Shown here: positions 6,298 to 12,172 of the stretch, piece by piece
Position numbering within the stretch: position 1 is the first letter of the stretch
How the letters are laid out: each line of letters begins with the position of its first letter
Assembly (NCBI GenBank): GCA_016195205.1
Contig: JACQAB010000100.1
Location: forward strand, 1 to 12,207
Length of the DNA: 12,207 bases
Origin: Pseudomonadota bacterium
Lineage (GTDB): Bacteria; Pseudomonadota; Alphaproteobacteria; UBA9219; RGZA01
Direction: 5' to 3'
The notes under the pieces: generated by a model
Databases searched by the model: none
Told to the model about the DNA's origin: nothing
Seen by the model: only the letters and a program-made list of their open reading frames with translations
Translations under genes and position numbers: made by a program

Positions 6298-6804
6298 ATG
6301 TCTAAACAAAATCTTAAATATGCGGCCTTTGCGGCTGCGGTTTTAGCTGTCATTCTGATTGTTACGGGCCTCGCCCTTTACCATCAGGGCACCACCGCGC
6401 CCGCGCTTTTCAGCGAAGATCAGGCGGTTGTTATTAGCCAAAACAGCGCCCGGCATGTTTTCCGGGTTGAGATTGCCGAAACCCCCTCGCAGCTGGCGCA
6501 GGGCCTGATGAACCGTGACCATTTGCCGGCAGATCATGGCATGCTGTTTATCTTTTCCACGGTCGAGGAAACCTCGATGTGGATGCATAATACCCGCATT
6601 CCGCTCGACATGCTGTTCATTGATAATGATGGAAAAATCACGCACATCGCCTTCAACAACCGCCCTTATGACGACCGGCGGGTTTCTTCCGGCGGGCCGG
6701 TGCGCGCGGCGTTGGAAATCAATGCCGGGCAGGTGGCAAGCCTGGGCATCCAGGTGGGTGATACGGTGCAGAACGCGCGGCTGACGCGGGCGAGCGGGTT
6801 TTGA
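6298..6804 (+). CDS. DUF192 family protein, membrane-anchored
   Basis: Residues from about 55 onward match the DUF192 pattern. QLAQGLMNRDHLP is followed by GMLFIFS, then MWMHNTRIPLDMLFID, a Gly-Lys-Ile turn, the SSGGPVRAALEINAG segment and a final IQVGDTV. Family function is unknown. An N-terminal hydrophobic stretch (about 9-28) acts as an uncleaved anchor or signal peptide, placing the domain in the periplasm. Start: ATG at 6298 (168 aa) begins directly before this hydrophobic segment. A TTG at 6226 would add 24 basic residues with no ribosome site, so it is rejected. The gene is divergent from the secreted-protein gene, with about 100 bases between them. It ends 22 bases before the 3' end of the oppositely oriented tRNA-Arg. 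Confidence 0.9.
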   Translation: MSKQNLKYAAFAAAVLAVILIVTGLALYHQGTTAPALFSEDQAVVISQNSARHVFRVEIAETPSQLAQGLMNRDHLPADHGMLFIFSTVEETSMWMHNTRIPLDMLFIDNDGKITHIAFNNRPYDDRRVSSGGPVRAALEINAGQVASLGIQVGDTVQNARLTRASGF

Positions 6805-6825
6805 TTAATCGCGACTTGCGTAGCC

Positions 6826-6902
6826 TGGCGACCCCGAGAGGATTCGAACCTCCGACCTGTTGCTTAGAAGGCAACTGCTCTATCCAGCTGAGCTACGGGG
6901 TC
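6826..6902 (-). tRNA. tRNA-Arg (anticodon UCU)
   Basis: On the minus strand, acceptor GACCCCG pairs with CGGGGTC and the D arm is GCTC/GAGC. The anticodon stem GTTGC/GCAAC closes the loop CTTCTAA, which gives UCU. The T arm is GGAGG-TTCGAAT-CCTCT, with one G-T pair. The discriminator is G and CCA is encoded at 6828-6826. The first 19 bases equal those of the tRNA-Lys at 1250. No obvious own promoter is seen upstream, so it may be read from the complex I subunit gene. Confidence 0.97.
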
Positions 6903-6920
6903 ATTCCGGCAAAGGGGTTT

Positions 6921-6960
6921 CGGGGATCAGCGGGCGGCGCGAAGCCGCCTTCCGATCCCG
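6921..6960 (-). terminator. two-level hairpin downstream of the complex I subunit gene
   Basis: Inner stem GGCGGC (6933-6938) pairs with GCCGCC (6944-6949) across loop GCGAA, and outer stem GGGATC (6923-6928) pairs with GATCCC (6954-6959). It begins right after the minus-strand stop at 6962 and lies 19 bases before the tRNA-Arg 5' end. There is no U-run, so it may be a processing or attenuating hairpin and not a strict terminator. Confidence 0.5.
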
Positions 6961-6961
6961 G

Positions 6962-7273
6962 TCATCTAGCCTCGGATTCCGGCTTCGTCCACTTGAAATT
7001 ATCAAGGTAATTGCGCGGCGGAACATGGCGCTTGTGCGGGTTCGACACGTGGTAGTCCCAGCCTTCGCGTTCGGCGAAGGCCACGGCTTCTTCCTGGCTT
7101 TTGAAATACAGTTTGTCGCGCAGTTCGCTTAAGGTGTCGCCGGCGCTTGTCCAGCCCATCAGCGGTTCAGGCGTGCGCGCGCTTACCACCTCGGGCTCGA
7201 TCACCCAGTGATGCGTATTGGCGCGGCCCGATTGCATGGCCGTTTTCGCCGGTTTGAAAATTCGCACGCGCAT
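6962..7273 (-). CDS. ETC complex I subunit, NDUFS4-like accessory subunit
   Basis: The 103-residue protein matches the ETC complex I subunit conserved region family, the bacterial counterpart of mitochondrial NDUFS4 (18 kDa). This accessory subunit sits on the peripheral arm of NADH:quinone oxidoreductase. Visible landmarks are MQSGRANTHHWVIEPE, PLMGWTSAGDTLSE, the helix KSQEEAVAFAEREGWDY and the C-terminal NYLDNFKW. It has no signal peptide and acts at the cytoplasmic face of the inner membrane. The ATG at 7273 has a good AGGAG (about 7285-7281, spacing near 7). As is common in Alphaproteobacteria, it stands apart from a nuo operon, here flanked by tRNA genes. This gene is one of the better taxonomic pointers in the window. 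Confidence 0.93.
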   Translation of the reverse strand: MRVRIFKPAKTAMQSGRANTHHWVIEPEVVSARTPEPLMGWTSAGDTLSELRDKLYFKSQEEAVAFAEREGWDYHVSNPHKRHVPPRNYLDNFKWTKPESEAR

Positions 7274-7294
7274 TCCATTCTCCTAAACTAACCA

Positions 7295-7322
7295 GCCCTC
7301 CTTCGCCAAGGCTTCGGAGGGC
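7295..7322 (-). repeat. dispersed hairpin, conserved-loop family (copy E)
   Basis: GCCCTCC (7295-7301) pairs perfectly with GGAGGGC (7316-7322). The 14-base loop on the minus strand reads GAAGCCTTGGCGAA. Compared with the copies at 7354 and 8487, the loop is nearly the same but the stem is entirely different. Confidence 0.7.
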
Positions 7323-7353
7323 ATCCTGCTGCTTTTTATTTTGCAGGATTGCG

Positions 7354-7379
7354 TCCTGCGTAGCTTTAGCGAAGCAGGA
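7354..7379 (+). repeat. dispersed hairpin, conserved-loop family (copy B)
   Basis: TCCTGC (7354-7359) pairs with GCAGGA (7374-7379) around loop GTAGCTTTAGCGAA. It abuts the encoded CCA of tRNA-Pro, so it forms the immediate 3' trailer of that tRNA transcript. A second hairpin with the same stem sequence, ATCCTGC/GCAGGAT, lies at 7323-7349. Confidence 0.7.
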
Positions 7380-7457
7380 TGGTCGGGACGCAGGGATTCG
7401 AACCCTGGGCCTCTAGTACCCAAAACTAGCGCTCTAGCCAGGCTGAGCTACGTCCCG
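7380..7457 (-). tRNA. tRNA-Pro (anticodon UGG)
   Basis: On the minus strand, acceptor CGGGACG pairs with CGTCCCG and the D arm is GCTC/GAGC. The anticodon stem CTAGT/ACTAG closes loop TTTGGGT, which gives UGG. The T arm is CAGGG-TTCGAAT-CCCTG. The discriminator is A and CCA is encoded (7382-7380). All stems pair. Confidence 0.97.
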
Positions 7458-7466
7458 AAGCGTAGC

Positions 7467-7496
7467 ATTTTAGTCTGAAAATCTTAATTTTTTCAA
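7467..7496 (-). promoter_or_regulatory. sigma70-type promoter of tRNA-Pro
   Basis: On the minus strand TTGAAA (7496-7491) and TAAAAT (7472-7467) are 18 bases apart. The predicted start near 7460 is only a few bases before the tRNA 5' end at 7457. The AT-rich stretch stands out from its surroundings. Confidence 0.55.
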
Positions 7497-7560
7497 TGAA
7501 GCCAAAAGAAGCCACGATATTGCTTTCTTATGCCGCAGATTCTGTACGGAGCGGTCTCTC

Positions 7561-8232
7561 ATGGTTTTCCATTCCATCACCTTCAGGGCCGTATCCAGTG
7601 TGGCTATCGCCGTTGTTTTTTGCCTGCTATTCGGCCCGCAGGCCTGGGCGGATTCCGGGCGCGTGACCGTCACGGAAGAGAACGACACCCTGCTTAGCAC
7701 GGATGACCGGCATTACACGCAGGGCATGCGCCTGTCTTATTTGTCCGGCCAGGTAACGCCGGGCGACGATTGGGACCGGCCCTTCACCTGGTTTTCCGGT
7801 GCGCTGCCGGTTTTTGAAAGCGACGGCAGCGTTAAACGCAAATACGACTGGACCATTGTCGGCCAAAGCATCTTCACCCCCGATGCCATCGAACTGCGTA
7901 ATCCGCCCGCTAACGACCGGTCCTATGCCGGTTGGCTTTATACCGGCGCGGGGCTGTTGCAGGAAACCACGCTGCCCACCCATCACCGGCTTGAAAATCT
8001 GGAGCTGCTGGCGGGCGTGGTGGGGCCGTCATCCTATGCCGCGGAAGTGCAGAATGACTGGCATCAGTTCATCGATGTGCGCACCGCCAGCGGCTGGAGC
8101 CATCAGTTGAATGATGAGCCTGGATTTGTGCTCAGCTATGAACGCATCCAGCCCCAGCGTCGGCAAACGGCCTTTCGTGGGCGATATTTCGGGCGGCGCG
8201 GCCATTTTCTGGTCGGATACCGCGAAGCTTGA
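7561..8232 (+). CDS. LpxR-like (DUF2219) lipid A deacylase, frameshifted and internally deleted
   Basis: LpxR-family enzymes are outer-membrane beta-barrels that remove the 3'-acyloxyacyl chain of lipid A. A signal peptide is present (hydrophobic 12-28, cut near Trp-Ala-Asp). The barrel start TEENDTLLSTDDRHYTQG carries the Asn-Asp and Thr-Asp pairs expected at the active site. QSIFTPDAIE, NDRSYAGWLYTG and VGPSSYAAEVQNDWHQFID (with the likely catalytic His) follow in family order, up to EPGFVLSYER. After residue 195 the frame turns into unrelated, Arg-rich sequence and stops at 223, while family members have roughly 300 or more residues. The proper C-terminus continues in another frame (8141-8326). 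So the ORF is open but almost certainly does not yield a full barrel. The ATG at 7561 is preceded by a weak GGAG. Confidence 0.8.
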   Translation: MVFHSITFRAVSSVAIAVVFCLLFGPQAWADSGRVTVTEENDTLLSTDDRHYTQGMRLSYLSGQVTPGDDWDRPFTWFSGALPVFESDGSVKRKYDWTIVGQSIFTPDAIELRNPPANDRSYAGWLYTGAGLLQETTLPTHHRLENLELLAGVVGPSSYAAEVQNDWHQFIDVRTASGWSHQLNDEPGFVLSYERIQPQRRQTAFRGRYFGRRGHFLVGYREA

Positions 8233-8326
8233 TTTCACCGTCACCCAACGCAGCAAGGAATTCTATGGCCAGTCCGGCCATGAAGACCTGTTCGGCAGCG
8301 CGAATGTGTCGCTCAGGTTTTGGTGA
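8141..8326 (+). pseudogene. out-of-frame C-terminal remnant of the LpxR-like gene
   Basis: In the +1-shifted frame the sequence reads SVGKRPFVGDISGGAA, then a strand-turn-strand TVTQRSKEFYGQ, and ends in SANVSLRFW. This is the usual C-terminal end of LpxR/DUF2219 proteins, including the terminal aromatic residue of an outer-membrane barrel. The middle of the family, the stretch between the LSYER strand and the KPFVGD segment (estimated at some 65-100 residues from family length), is absent. The break therefore combines a deletion with a frameshift at about 8137-8158. No start codon or ribosome site supports separate translation. Confidence 0.7.
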
Positions 8327-8445
8327 ATTGTCTAAAGCTTTTATTGTTCGAGAAAAGCGTCTCCACAAGCAAAGTCACCCCCGCGAAGACGGGGGTCCAC
8401 GACAGGCCACCGGCAATGCTGTTTGTCTTTCGTGGATGCCCGCCT

Positions 8446-8471
8446 TCCGCCTGCGCTAAAGCTACGGCGGA
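8446..8471 (-). repeat. dispersed hairpin, conserved-loop family (copy D)
   Basis: TCCGCC (8446-8451) pairs with GGCGGA (8466-8471). The minus-strand loop is GTAGCTTTAGCGCA, one base away from that of copy B. It is nested in the 8374-8526 element, head-to-head with copy C. Confidence 0.7.
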
Positions 8472-8486
8472 CGAGTTTGCTCCATA

Positions 8487-8514
8487 ACCCGGCGTAGCCT
8501 TGGCGAAGCCGGGT
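8487..8514 (+). repeat. dispersed hairpin, conserved-loop family (copy C)
   Basis: ACCCGGC (8487-8493) pairs perfectly with GCCGGGT (8508-8514) around loop GTAGCCTTGGCGAA. The loop differs from copy B only at two transition positions, while the stem sequence is different. Confidence 0.7.
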
Positions 8515-8531
8515 CGCGGGCATGACCCCCT

Positions 8532-8870
8532 CTAGTTGATAGATATATGCTCTAACCATATGGCGAGTTTGCTGGTTAATTCCTGAACATTACCGCAAAT
8601 CTCAATAATCTTCAGCCGCCCGGCGGTTCCTGATTTAATGGAAATGTCGCTTTTCTTCAGGCCCAACTCCTTGGCAAGAAAGGAAAGAATGGCGGCGTTA
8701 GCCTTGCCGTCTTCGGCCACGGCGTTCACGGCGATTTCCACCGCGCGTTTGCCTCCGGCTAGTTCCACAATCTTCGGCGCGCGCGCTTTCGATACGCCCG
8801 GCTTGGCTTTTATGGTTAACCGCACGCCATTTGCGAAGGAGGAGAGAAGGTTGGAGAAGTTTTGGGGCAT
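8532..8870 (-). CDS. DUF167 (YggU-like) family protein
   Basis: The 112-residue protein has the DUF167 signature: a first strand VRLTIKAKPGVSK, then VEIAVNAVAEDGKANAAI, where Asp-Gly-Lys-Ala-Asn is the family hallmark. FLAKELGLKKSDISIKSG and GRLKII follow. These are small cytoplasmic alpha/beta proteins with no settled function. The length is near the usual 95-110, with a slightly extended C-terminus (about 25 residues beyond the core). The start ATG at 8870 has only a weak GGA close by. The gene lies downstream of putA on the same strand, but a 110-base folded repeat stands between them, so joint transcription is doubtful. Confidence 0.9.
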   Translation of the reverse strand: MPQNFSNLLSSFANGVRLTIKAKPGVSKARAPKIVELAGGKRAVEIAVNAVAEDGKANAAILSFLAKELGLKKSDISIKSGTAGRLKIIEICGNVQELTSKLAIWLEHISIN

Positions 8871-8886
8871 TTCCAGATTTTTTCAG

Positions 8887-8996
8887 TGTCATCCCGGAAA
8901 ACGCGAAGCGTTTATCCGGGATCCCATTTTATTTTTCCTTTTTGTTAAAAACAAAATGGGATCCCGGCTCTTCGCTACGCTCAGGCCGGGATGACA
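8887..8996. repeat. 110-bp nested palindromic element between putA and the DUF167 gene
   Basis: Outer inverted repeats TGTCATCCCGG (8887-8897) and CCGGGATGACA (8986-8996) are perfect over 11 bases. An inner pair, CCGGGATCCCATTTT (8916-8930) and AAAATGGGATCCCGG (8953-8967), is perfect over 15 bases. Each arm also folds alone: ATCCCGGA/TCCGGGAT (8891-8898, 8915-8922), extended by AAACGC-GAA-GCGTTT, and ATCCCGGC/GCCGGGAT (8961-8968, 8985-8992). It lies 13 bases after the putA stop, so it can end putA transcription. Its GTCAT-type ends resemble those of the 8374-8526 element. Confidence 0.8.
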
Positions 8997-9009
8997 TTCC
9001 AATCTTAAG

Positions 9010-12000
9010 CTATTCCAGCCCCAACAACCTTACATCCCCACCACTTGCGGTGAGGTTCTGGCTGAACGAGCGTTCAGTCGCAAAGCGCAGCAGGTAGTTC
9101 GGCCCGCCGGCCTTGAAACCGGTGCCGGAAAGCCCCTCGCCGCCGAAAGGCTGGCTTTCCACCACCGCGCCGATGATCGAGCGGTTGATATACAAATTCC
9201 CCACCTGCATATGCTTTTCCACCTCGCGCATGGTGGCCTCGATGCGCGTGTGCAGCCCGCCGGTAAGGCCATAGCCCATGGCGTTGATTTCCTTCAGGAC
9301 CAGGCCCAAATCTTCGCCCTTAAAACGCACCACATGCAGGATCGGCCCAAAAACTTCCTCCTTCAGCCAGTGGGCGGATGGAATTTCCCAGGCCTGCGGC
9401 AGAATGAAGTTGCCGTTGCGCAAGGCCTCGCTGCGCCGCCCGCTGCCGATGAATTTGGCGTCTTTCCTTAAGCGTTCTTCATGCACCATCAGGGCGTTCA
9501 GCGCGGATTCATCAATCACCGGGCCGGTGTCGGTGGAAAGATGGGCGGGGTGGCCAACCTCCAGCTCGCACAGCGCGCCGGAAAGCATTTCCATCACCTC
9601 ATCCGCCACGGTGTTTTGCAGGCACAAGAGGCGCGCGGCTGAGCAACGCTGACCGGCCGAGCGGAACGCGCTGGTGACCACGTCATCCACCACCTGTTCC
9701 GGCAGGGCCGAGGCATCGGCGATCATCACGTTAATCCCGCCCGTTTCGGCAATCAGCGGCGCCAGCGGGCCGTCTTTGGTGGCCAGAACCCGGTTGATCA
9801 TCCGCGCCGTTTGGGTGGAGCCGGTAAAAGCCACGCCCCCGGTAAGCGGATGCGCCACCAAAGCCTCACCCACCACGCCATTGCCGGGCAGCAGGGCGAC
9901 GCAGCCGGGCGGCAAGCCGCATTCCAGCAGCATGGAAATGGCCTTAAAGGCGATCAAGGGCGTTTGTTCGGCCGGTTTGATGGCTACGGTGTTCCCGGCC
10001 GCCAGTGCCGCGGCCACCTGGCCTAAAAAGATGGCCAGCGGGAAGTTCCACGGGCTGATGCACACGAACACCCCGCGTGCATGCCAGCTCAGGCGGTTTT
10101 CCTCGCCGCTGATGCCGGGCAGTTTGATGGGCGCGCTGAAATGCTTGCGCGCCTGCACGGCGTAATAGCGGCATAAATCCACCGCCTCGCGCACTTCGCT
10201 GATGGCATCGGGCAGGGTTTTGCCCGCTTCATAGCAAAGCAGGGCGAACAATTCGTCCCGTTCGGTTTCCAGGCGGTCGGCCAGCTTTTCCAGCGGGGCG
10301 CAGCGTTCGGCCACCGGCTTTTCCGCCCAGCTTTCATAGTTTTTGGCCAGGCTTTCCATGGCGCGGGTGGCTTCGGCCTGCAGCGCATCGCGGCAGGCGC
10401 CAATTTCATGGAAACGATTGGCAGGATCAAGCAAAAGGCGCTCTTTCCCGCCGGTCACATTGACGCCGTCGATAATGGGGCAGGCCTTCCAGCTTACGCT
10501 GCGCTTAGCTTTCAACACGCCCGCCAAGCGTTCCGTCACCTGCGAGACGCCCAGATCAAGTCCCGAGGAATTCAGCCTTTCGCCAAAAATCGCGCGGGGC
10601 AGGGGAATGCCGGGATGGGATTTCGGCTCAACCTCCTGCCATTTTTCCACCGGATCTTTGATCAGCATCTCCGCCGTGATGCGTTCATCGGGCAGGTGGT
10701 TGACGAAAGACGCATTCGCGCTGTTCTCCAGCAGCCGGCGGATCAGATAGCTTAGAAGCTCTTTATGCGGGCCGACGGGAGCATAGACGCAGCTGGGGAT
10801 GCCGGCCTCCATCATCCGCGAATGCACCTCGGCCCCCATGCCGTGCAGGCGCTGGACTTCGTAATCCTTGGTTTCGCCGCCCATCTCGCGCAGGGCCAGC
10901 AGAGTGTGCAGGTTGTGCGTGCCGAATTGGGGGGTAATAACCCCCCGGAACCCCAGCAATTTGCGCGCACAGGCCAGGTAGGACACATCGGTGGCTTCCT
11001 TGCGGGTGTAAACCGGATAGCCGCCCTGGCCTCGCTCCTGCGCCAGTTTTATTTCCCGGTCCCAATAGGCGCCTTTCACCAGCCGCACGGCGATGTGAAT
11101 GCCGCGGTCACGCGCGCTTTCATAAAGCCAATCCAGCACGGCGGGCGCGCGTTTCTGATACGCCTGCACCGCGCAGCCGAAACCCTTATAGGTTTTTAAT
11201 ATGGGCAAAGACAAAACCGGCTCGACCACATGAAGCATGGCTTCCAGCCGGTCGGCTTCTTCGGCGTCGACGGTAAGGCCCACATGATGCTCGGCCGCCA
11301 TTTCCACCAGCTCGATCAGGTGCGGCAGCAATTCGGTGGCCAGGCGTTCGTGCTGCGCCCATTCAAAGCGCGGATGCAGCGCCGAAAGCTTCACCGAGAT
11401 CGACGGCCCCGACAGCGCATTTCCCGCGTCCGGACTGCCGGCCACGGCGGCAATCGCCTGTTTATATTGCGAAAAATAGCGTTCGGCGTCCTGGCGCGTG
11501 CGCGCGGCCTCGCCCAGCATGTCGAAGGAATAGCGCTCCAGCGCGTGGCTTTTTTTGCGGCTGCGGACCAGGGCTTCTTCGATCGTGGCGCCCAGCACAA
11601 AATGGTTGCCCAGCTTGTGCATCGCGACGCGCATGGCTTCGCGCAATCCGGCGGCGCCCATGCGGCTGATCCAACTGTCGCCCGATGATACATTCTTGCC
11701 GAACAGCAGCCCGAACCAGGCCAGCTTGGAAACCAGGTCGGGATAATTTTCCATGAAGCGGCGCCAGTCGCCCTGTTCCAGCTTGTCGGCGATTAAACGA
11801 TCAGCGGTGGCGTCGTCGGGGATGCGGGGCAGAGCCTCGGCCAGGGCCATCAGGGCGCGGCCTTCCTTTTCGTCCAGGCGAATGCGGTGGATCAGCCGCT
11901 CCATCGGGTCGGATTTGCGCAATTCCTGGCGGATTTCGGGCAGCCATTGCCGGGCGGTGGCCCGGGCCCGCTCTTTTTGGCCGGATTCCAGCCGCGCCAA

Positions 12001-12081
12001 AGGAAGAAGTCCGCTGAGGCAGGCTTTCTCATCGCTTAACGGCAGTTCGGCCAGGGCTTTGCGGAGGGATTGGGTGAGCAT
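9010..12081 (-). CDS. putA: bifunctional proline dehydrogenase / L-glutamate gamma-semialdehyde dehydrogenase
   Basis: PutA oxidises proline to glutamate in two steps, passing electrons first to FAD and the quinone pool and then to NAD+, at the inner membrane face. The 1023 residues match short PutA proteins that lack the N-terminal ribbon-helix-helix repressor domain of the E. coli enzyme. An alpha-helical N-terminal part (1-170) leads to the proline dehydrogenase barrel, with SVKLSALHPRF at 229-239, RLVKGAYWDREI at 333-344 and RLHGMGAEVH further on. The aldehyde dehydrogenase part has SPWNFPLAI at 676-684, the general base Glu779 in AETGG and the nucleophile Cys813 in GQRCSA. EVFGPILH and the C-terminal QPFGGEGLSGTGFKAGG follow. 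All catalytic landmarks are intact. Start ATG 12081 has no Shine-Dalgarno. Without the repressor domain, control must come from a separate regulator. Confidence 0.97.
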   Translation of the reverse strand: MLTQSLRKALAELPLSDEKACLSGLLPLARLESGQKERARATARQWLPEIRQELRKSDPMERLIHRIRLDEKEGRALMALAEALPRIPDDATADRLIADKLEQGDWRRFMENYPDLVSKLAWFGLLFGKNVSSGDSWISRMGAAGLREAMRVAMHKLGNHFVLGATIEEALVRSRKKSHALERYSFDMLGEAARTRQDAERYFSQYKQAIAAVAGSPDAGNALSGPSISVKLSALHPRFEWAQHERLATELLPHLIELVEMAAEHHVGLTVDAEEADRLEAMLHVVEPVLSLPILKTYKGFGCAVQAYQKRAPAVLDWLYESARDRGIHIAVRLVKGAYWDREIKLAQERGQGGYPVYTRKEATDVSYLACARKLLGFRGVITPQFGTHNLHTLLALREMGGETKDYEVQRLHGMGAEVHSRMMEAGIPSCVYAPVGPHKELLSYLIRRLLENSANASFVNHLPDERITAEMLIKDPVEKWQEVEPKSHPGIPLPRAIFGERLNSSGLDLGVSQVTERLAGVLKAKRSVSWKACPIIDGVNVTGGKERLLLDPANRFHEIGACRDALQAEATRAMESLAKNYESWAEKPVAERCAPLEKLADRLETERDELFALLCYEAGKTLPDAISEVREAVDLCRYYAVQARKHFSAPIKLPGISGEENRLSWHARGVFVCISPWNFPLAIFLGQVAAALAAGNTVAIKPAEQTPLIAFKAISMLLECGLPPGCVALLPGNGVVGEALVAHPLTGGVAFTGSTQTARMINRVLATKDGPLAPLIAETGGINVMIADASALPEQVVDDVVTSAFRSAGQRCSAARLLCLQNTVADEVMEMLSGALCELEVGHPAHLSTDTGPVIDESALNALMVHEERLRKDAKFIGSGRRSEALRNGNFILPQAWEIPSAHWLKEEVFGPILHVVRFKGEDLGLVLKEINAMGYGLTGGLHTRIEATMREVEKHMQVGNLYINRSIIGAVVESQPFGGEGLSGTGFKAGGPNYLLRFATERSFSQNLTASGGDVRLLGLE

Positions 12082-12102
12082 GTCTAAAGGATTGAGAGAT
12101 AA

Positions 12103-12132
12103 ATCTTATCATGGTTAACGGCGTGAATTGAA
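12103..12132 (-). promoter_or_regulatory. possible putA promoter
   Basis: On the minus strand TTCAAT (12132-12127) and TAAGAT (12108-12103) are 18 bases apart, 21 bases before the putA start. Both boxes are imperfect, so this is a weak prediction. Confidence 0.3.
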
Positions 12133-12154
12133 GCGTTTTAATAGGGGCTGCCTG

Positions 12155-12172
12155 TTTTTCCGTGCCGAAAAA
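12155..12172. promoter_or_regulatory. possible operator upstream of putA
   Basis: TTTTTC and GAAAAA form a perfect 6-base inverted repeat around CGTGCC. Its centre is about 68 bases upstream of the predicted putA transcription start, a position typical for an activator. An Lrp-type PutR protein is known to activate putA in several Alphaproteobacteria. That this site serves such a protein is inference only. Confidence 0.22.

Larger units (their letters stand above)
8374..8526. repeat. composite folded repeat element with inverted GTCA ends
   Basis: The ends GTCACCCCCGCG (8374-8385) and CGCGGGCATGAC (8515-8526) are imperfect inverted copies. Inside are several stems: ACCCCCG/CGGGGGT (8377-8383, 8390-8396), TCCACGA/TCGTGGA (8396-8402, 8430-8436) and ATGCCCGC/GCGGGCAT (8436-8443, 8516-8523). 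Two conserved-loop hairpins (8446-8471 and 8487-8514) are nested within. It fills most of the 205-base gap between the LpxR remnant and the DUF167 gene. No ORF within it is credible. It looks like a non-autonomous palindromic repeat. Confidence 0.7.

Noticed and set aside
6826..6902. tRNA-Arg as an integration site of a mobile island
   Set aside because: No integrase gene and no direct duplicate of the tRNA 3' end is present in the window.
7295..8526. Possible CRISPR-like array because of repeated hairpins
   Set aside because: Repeats are irregularly spaced, in both orientations and with different stems. There are no equal-length spacers and no cas genes.
8638..8994. 118-residue plus-strand open frame over the DUF167 gene and the repeat
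   Set aside because: It runs antisense through DUF167 and into the palindromic repeat, with no ribosome site or recognisable domain.
12155..12172. Intrinsic terminator reading toward the right edge
   Set aside because: The 6-bp A/T-rich stem has only two G-C pairs at its tip and no separate U-run, so it fits a protein-binding palindrome better than a terminator.
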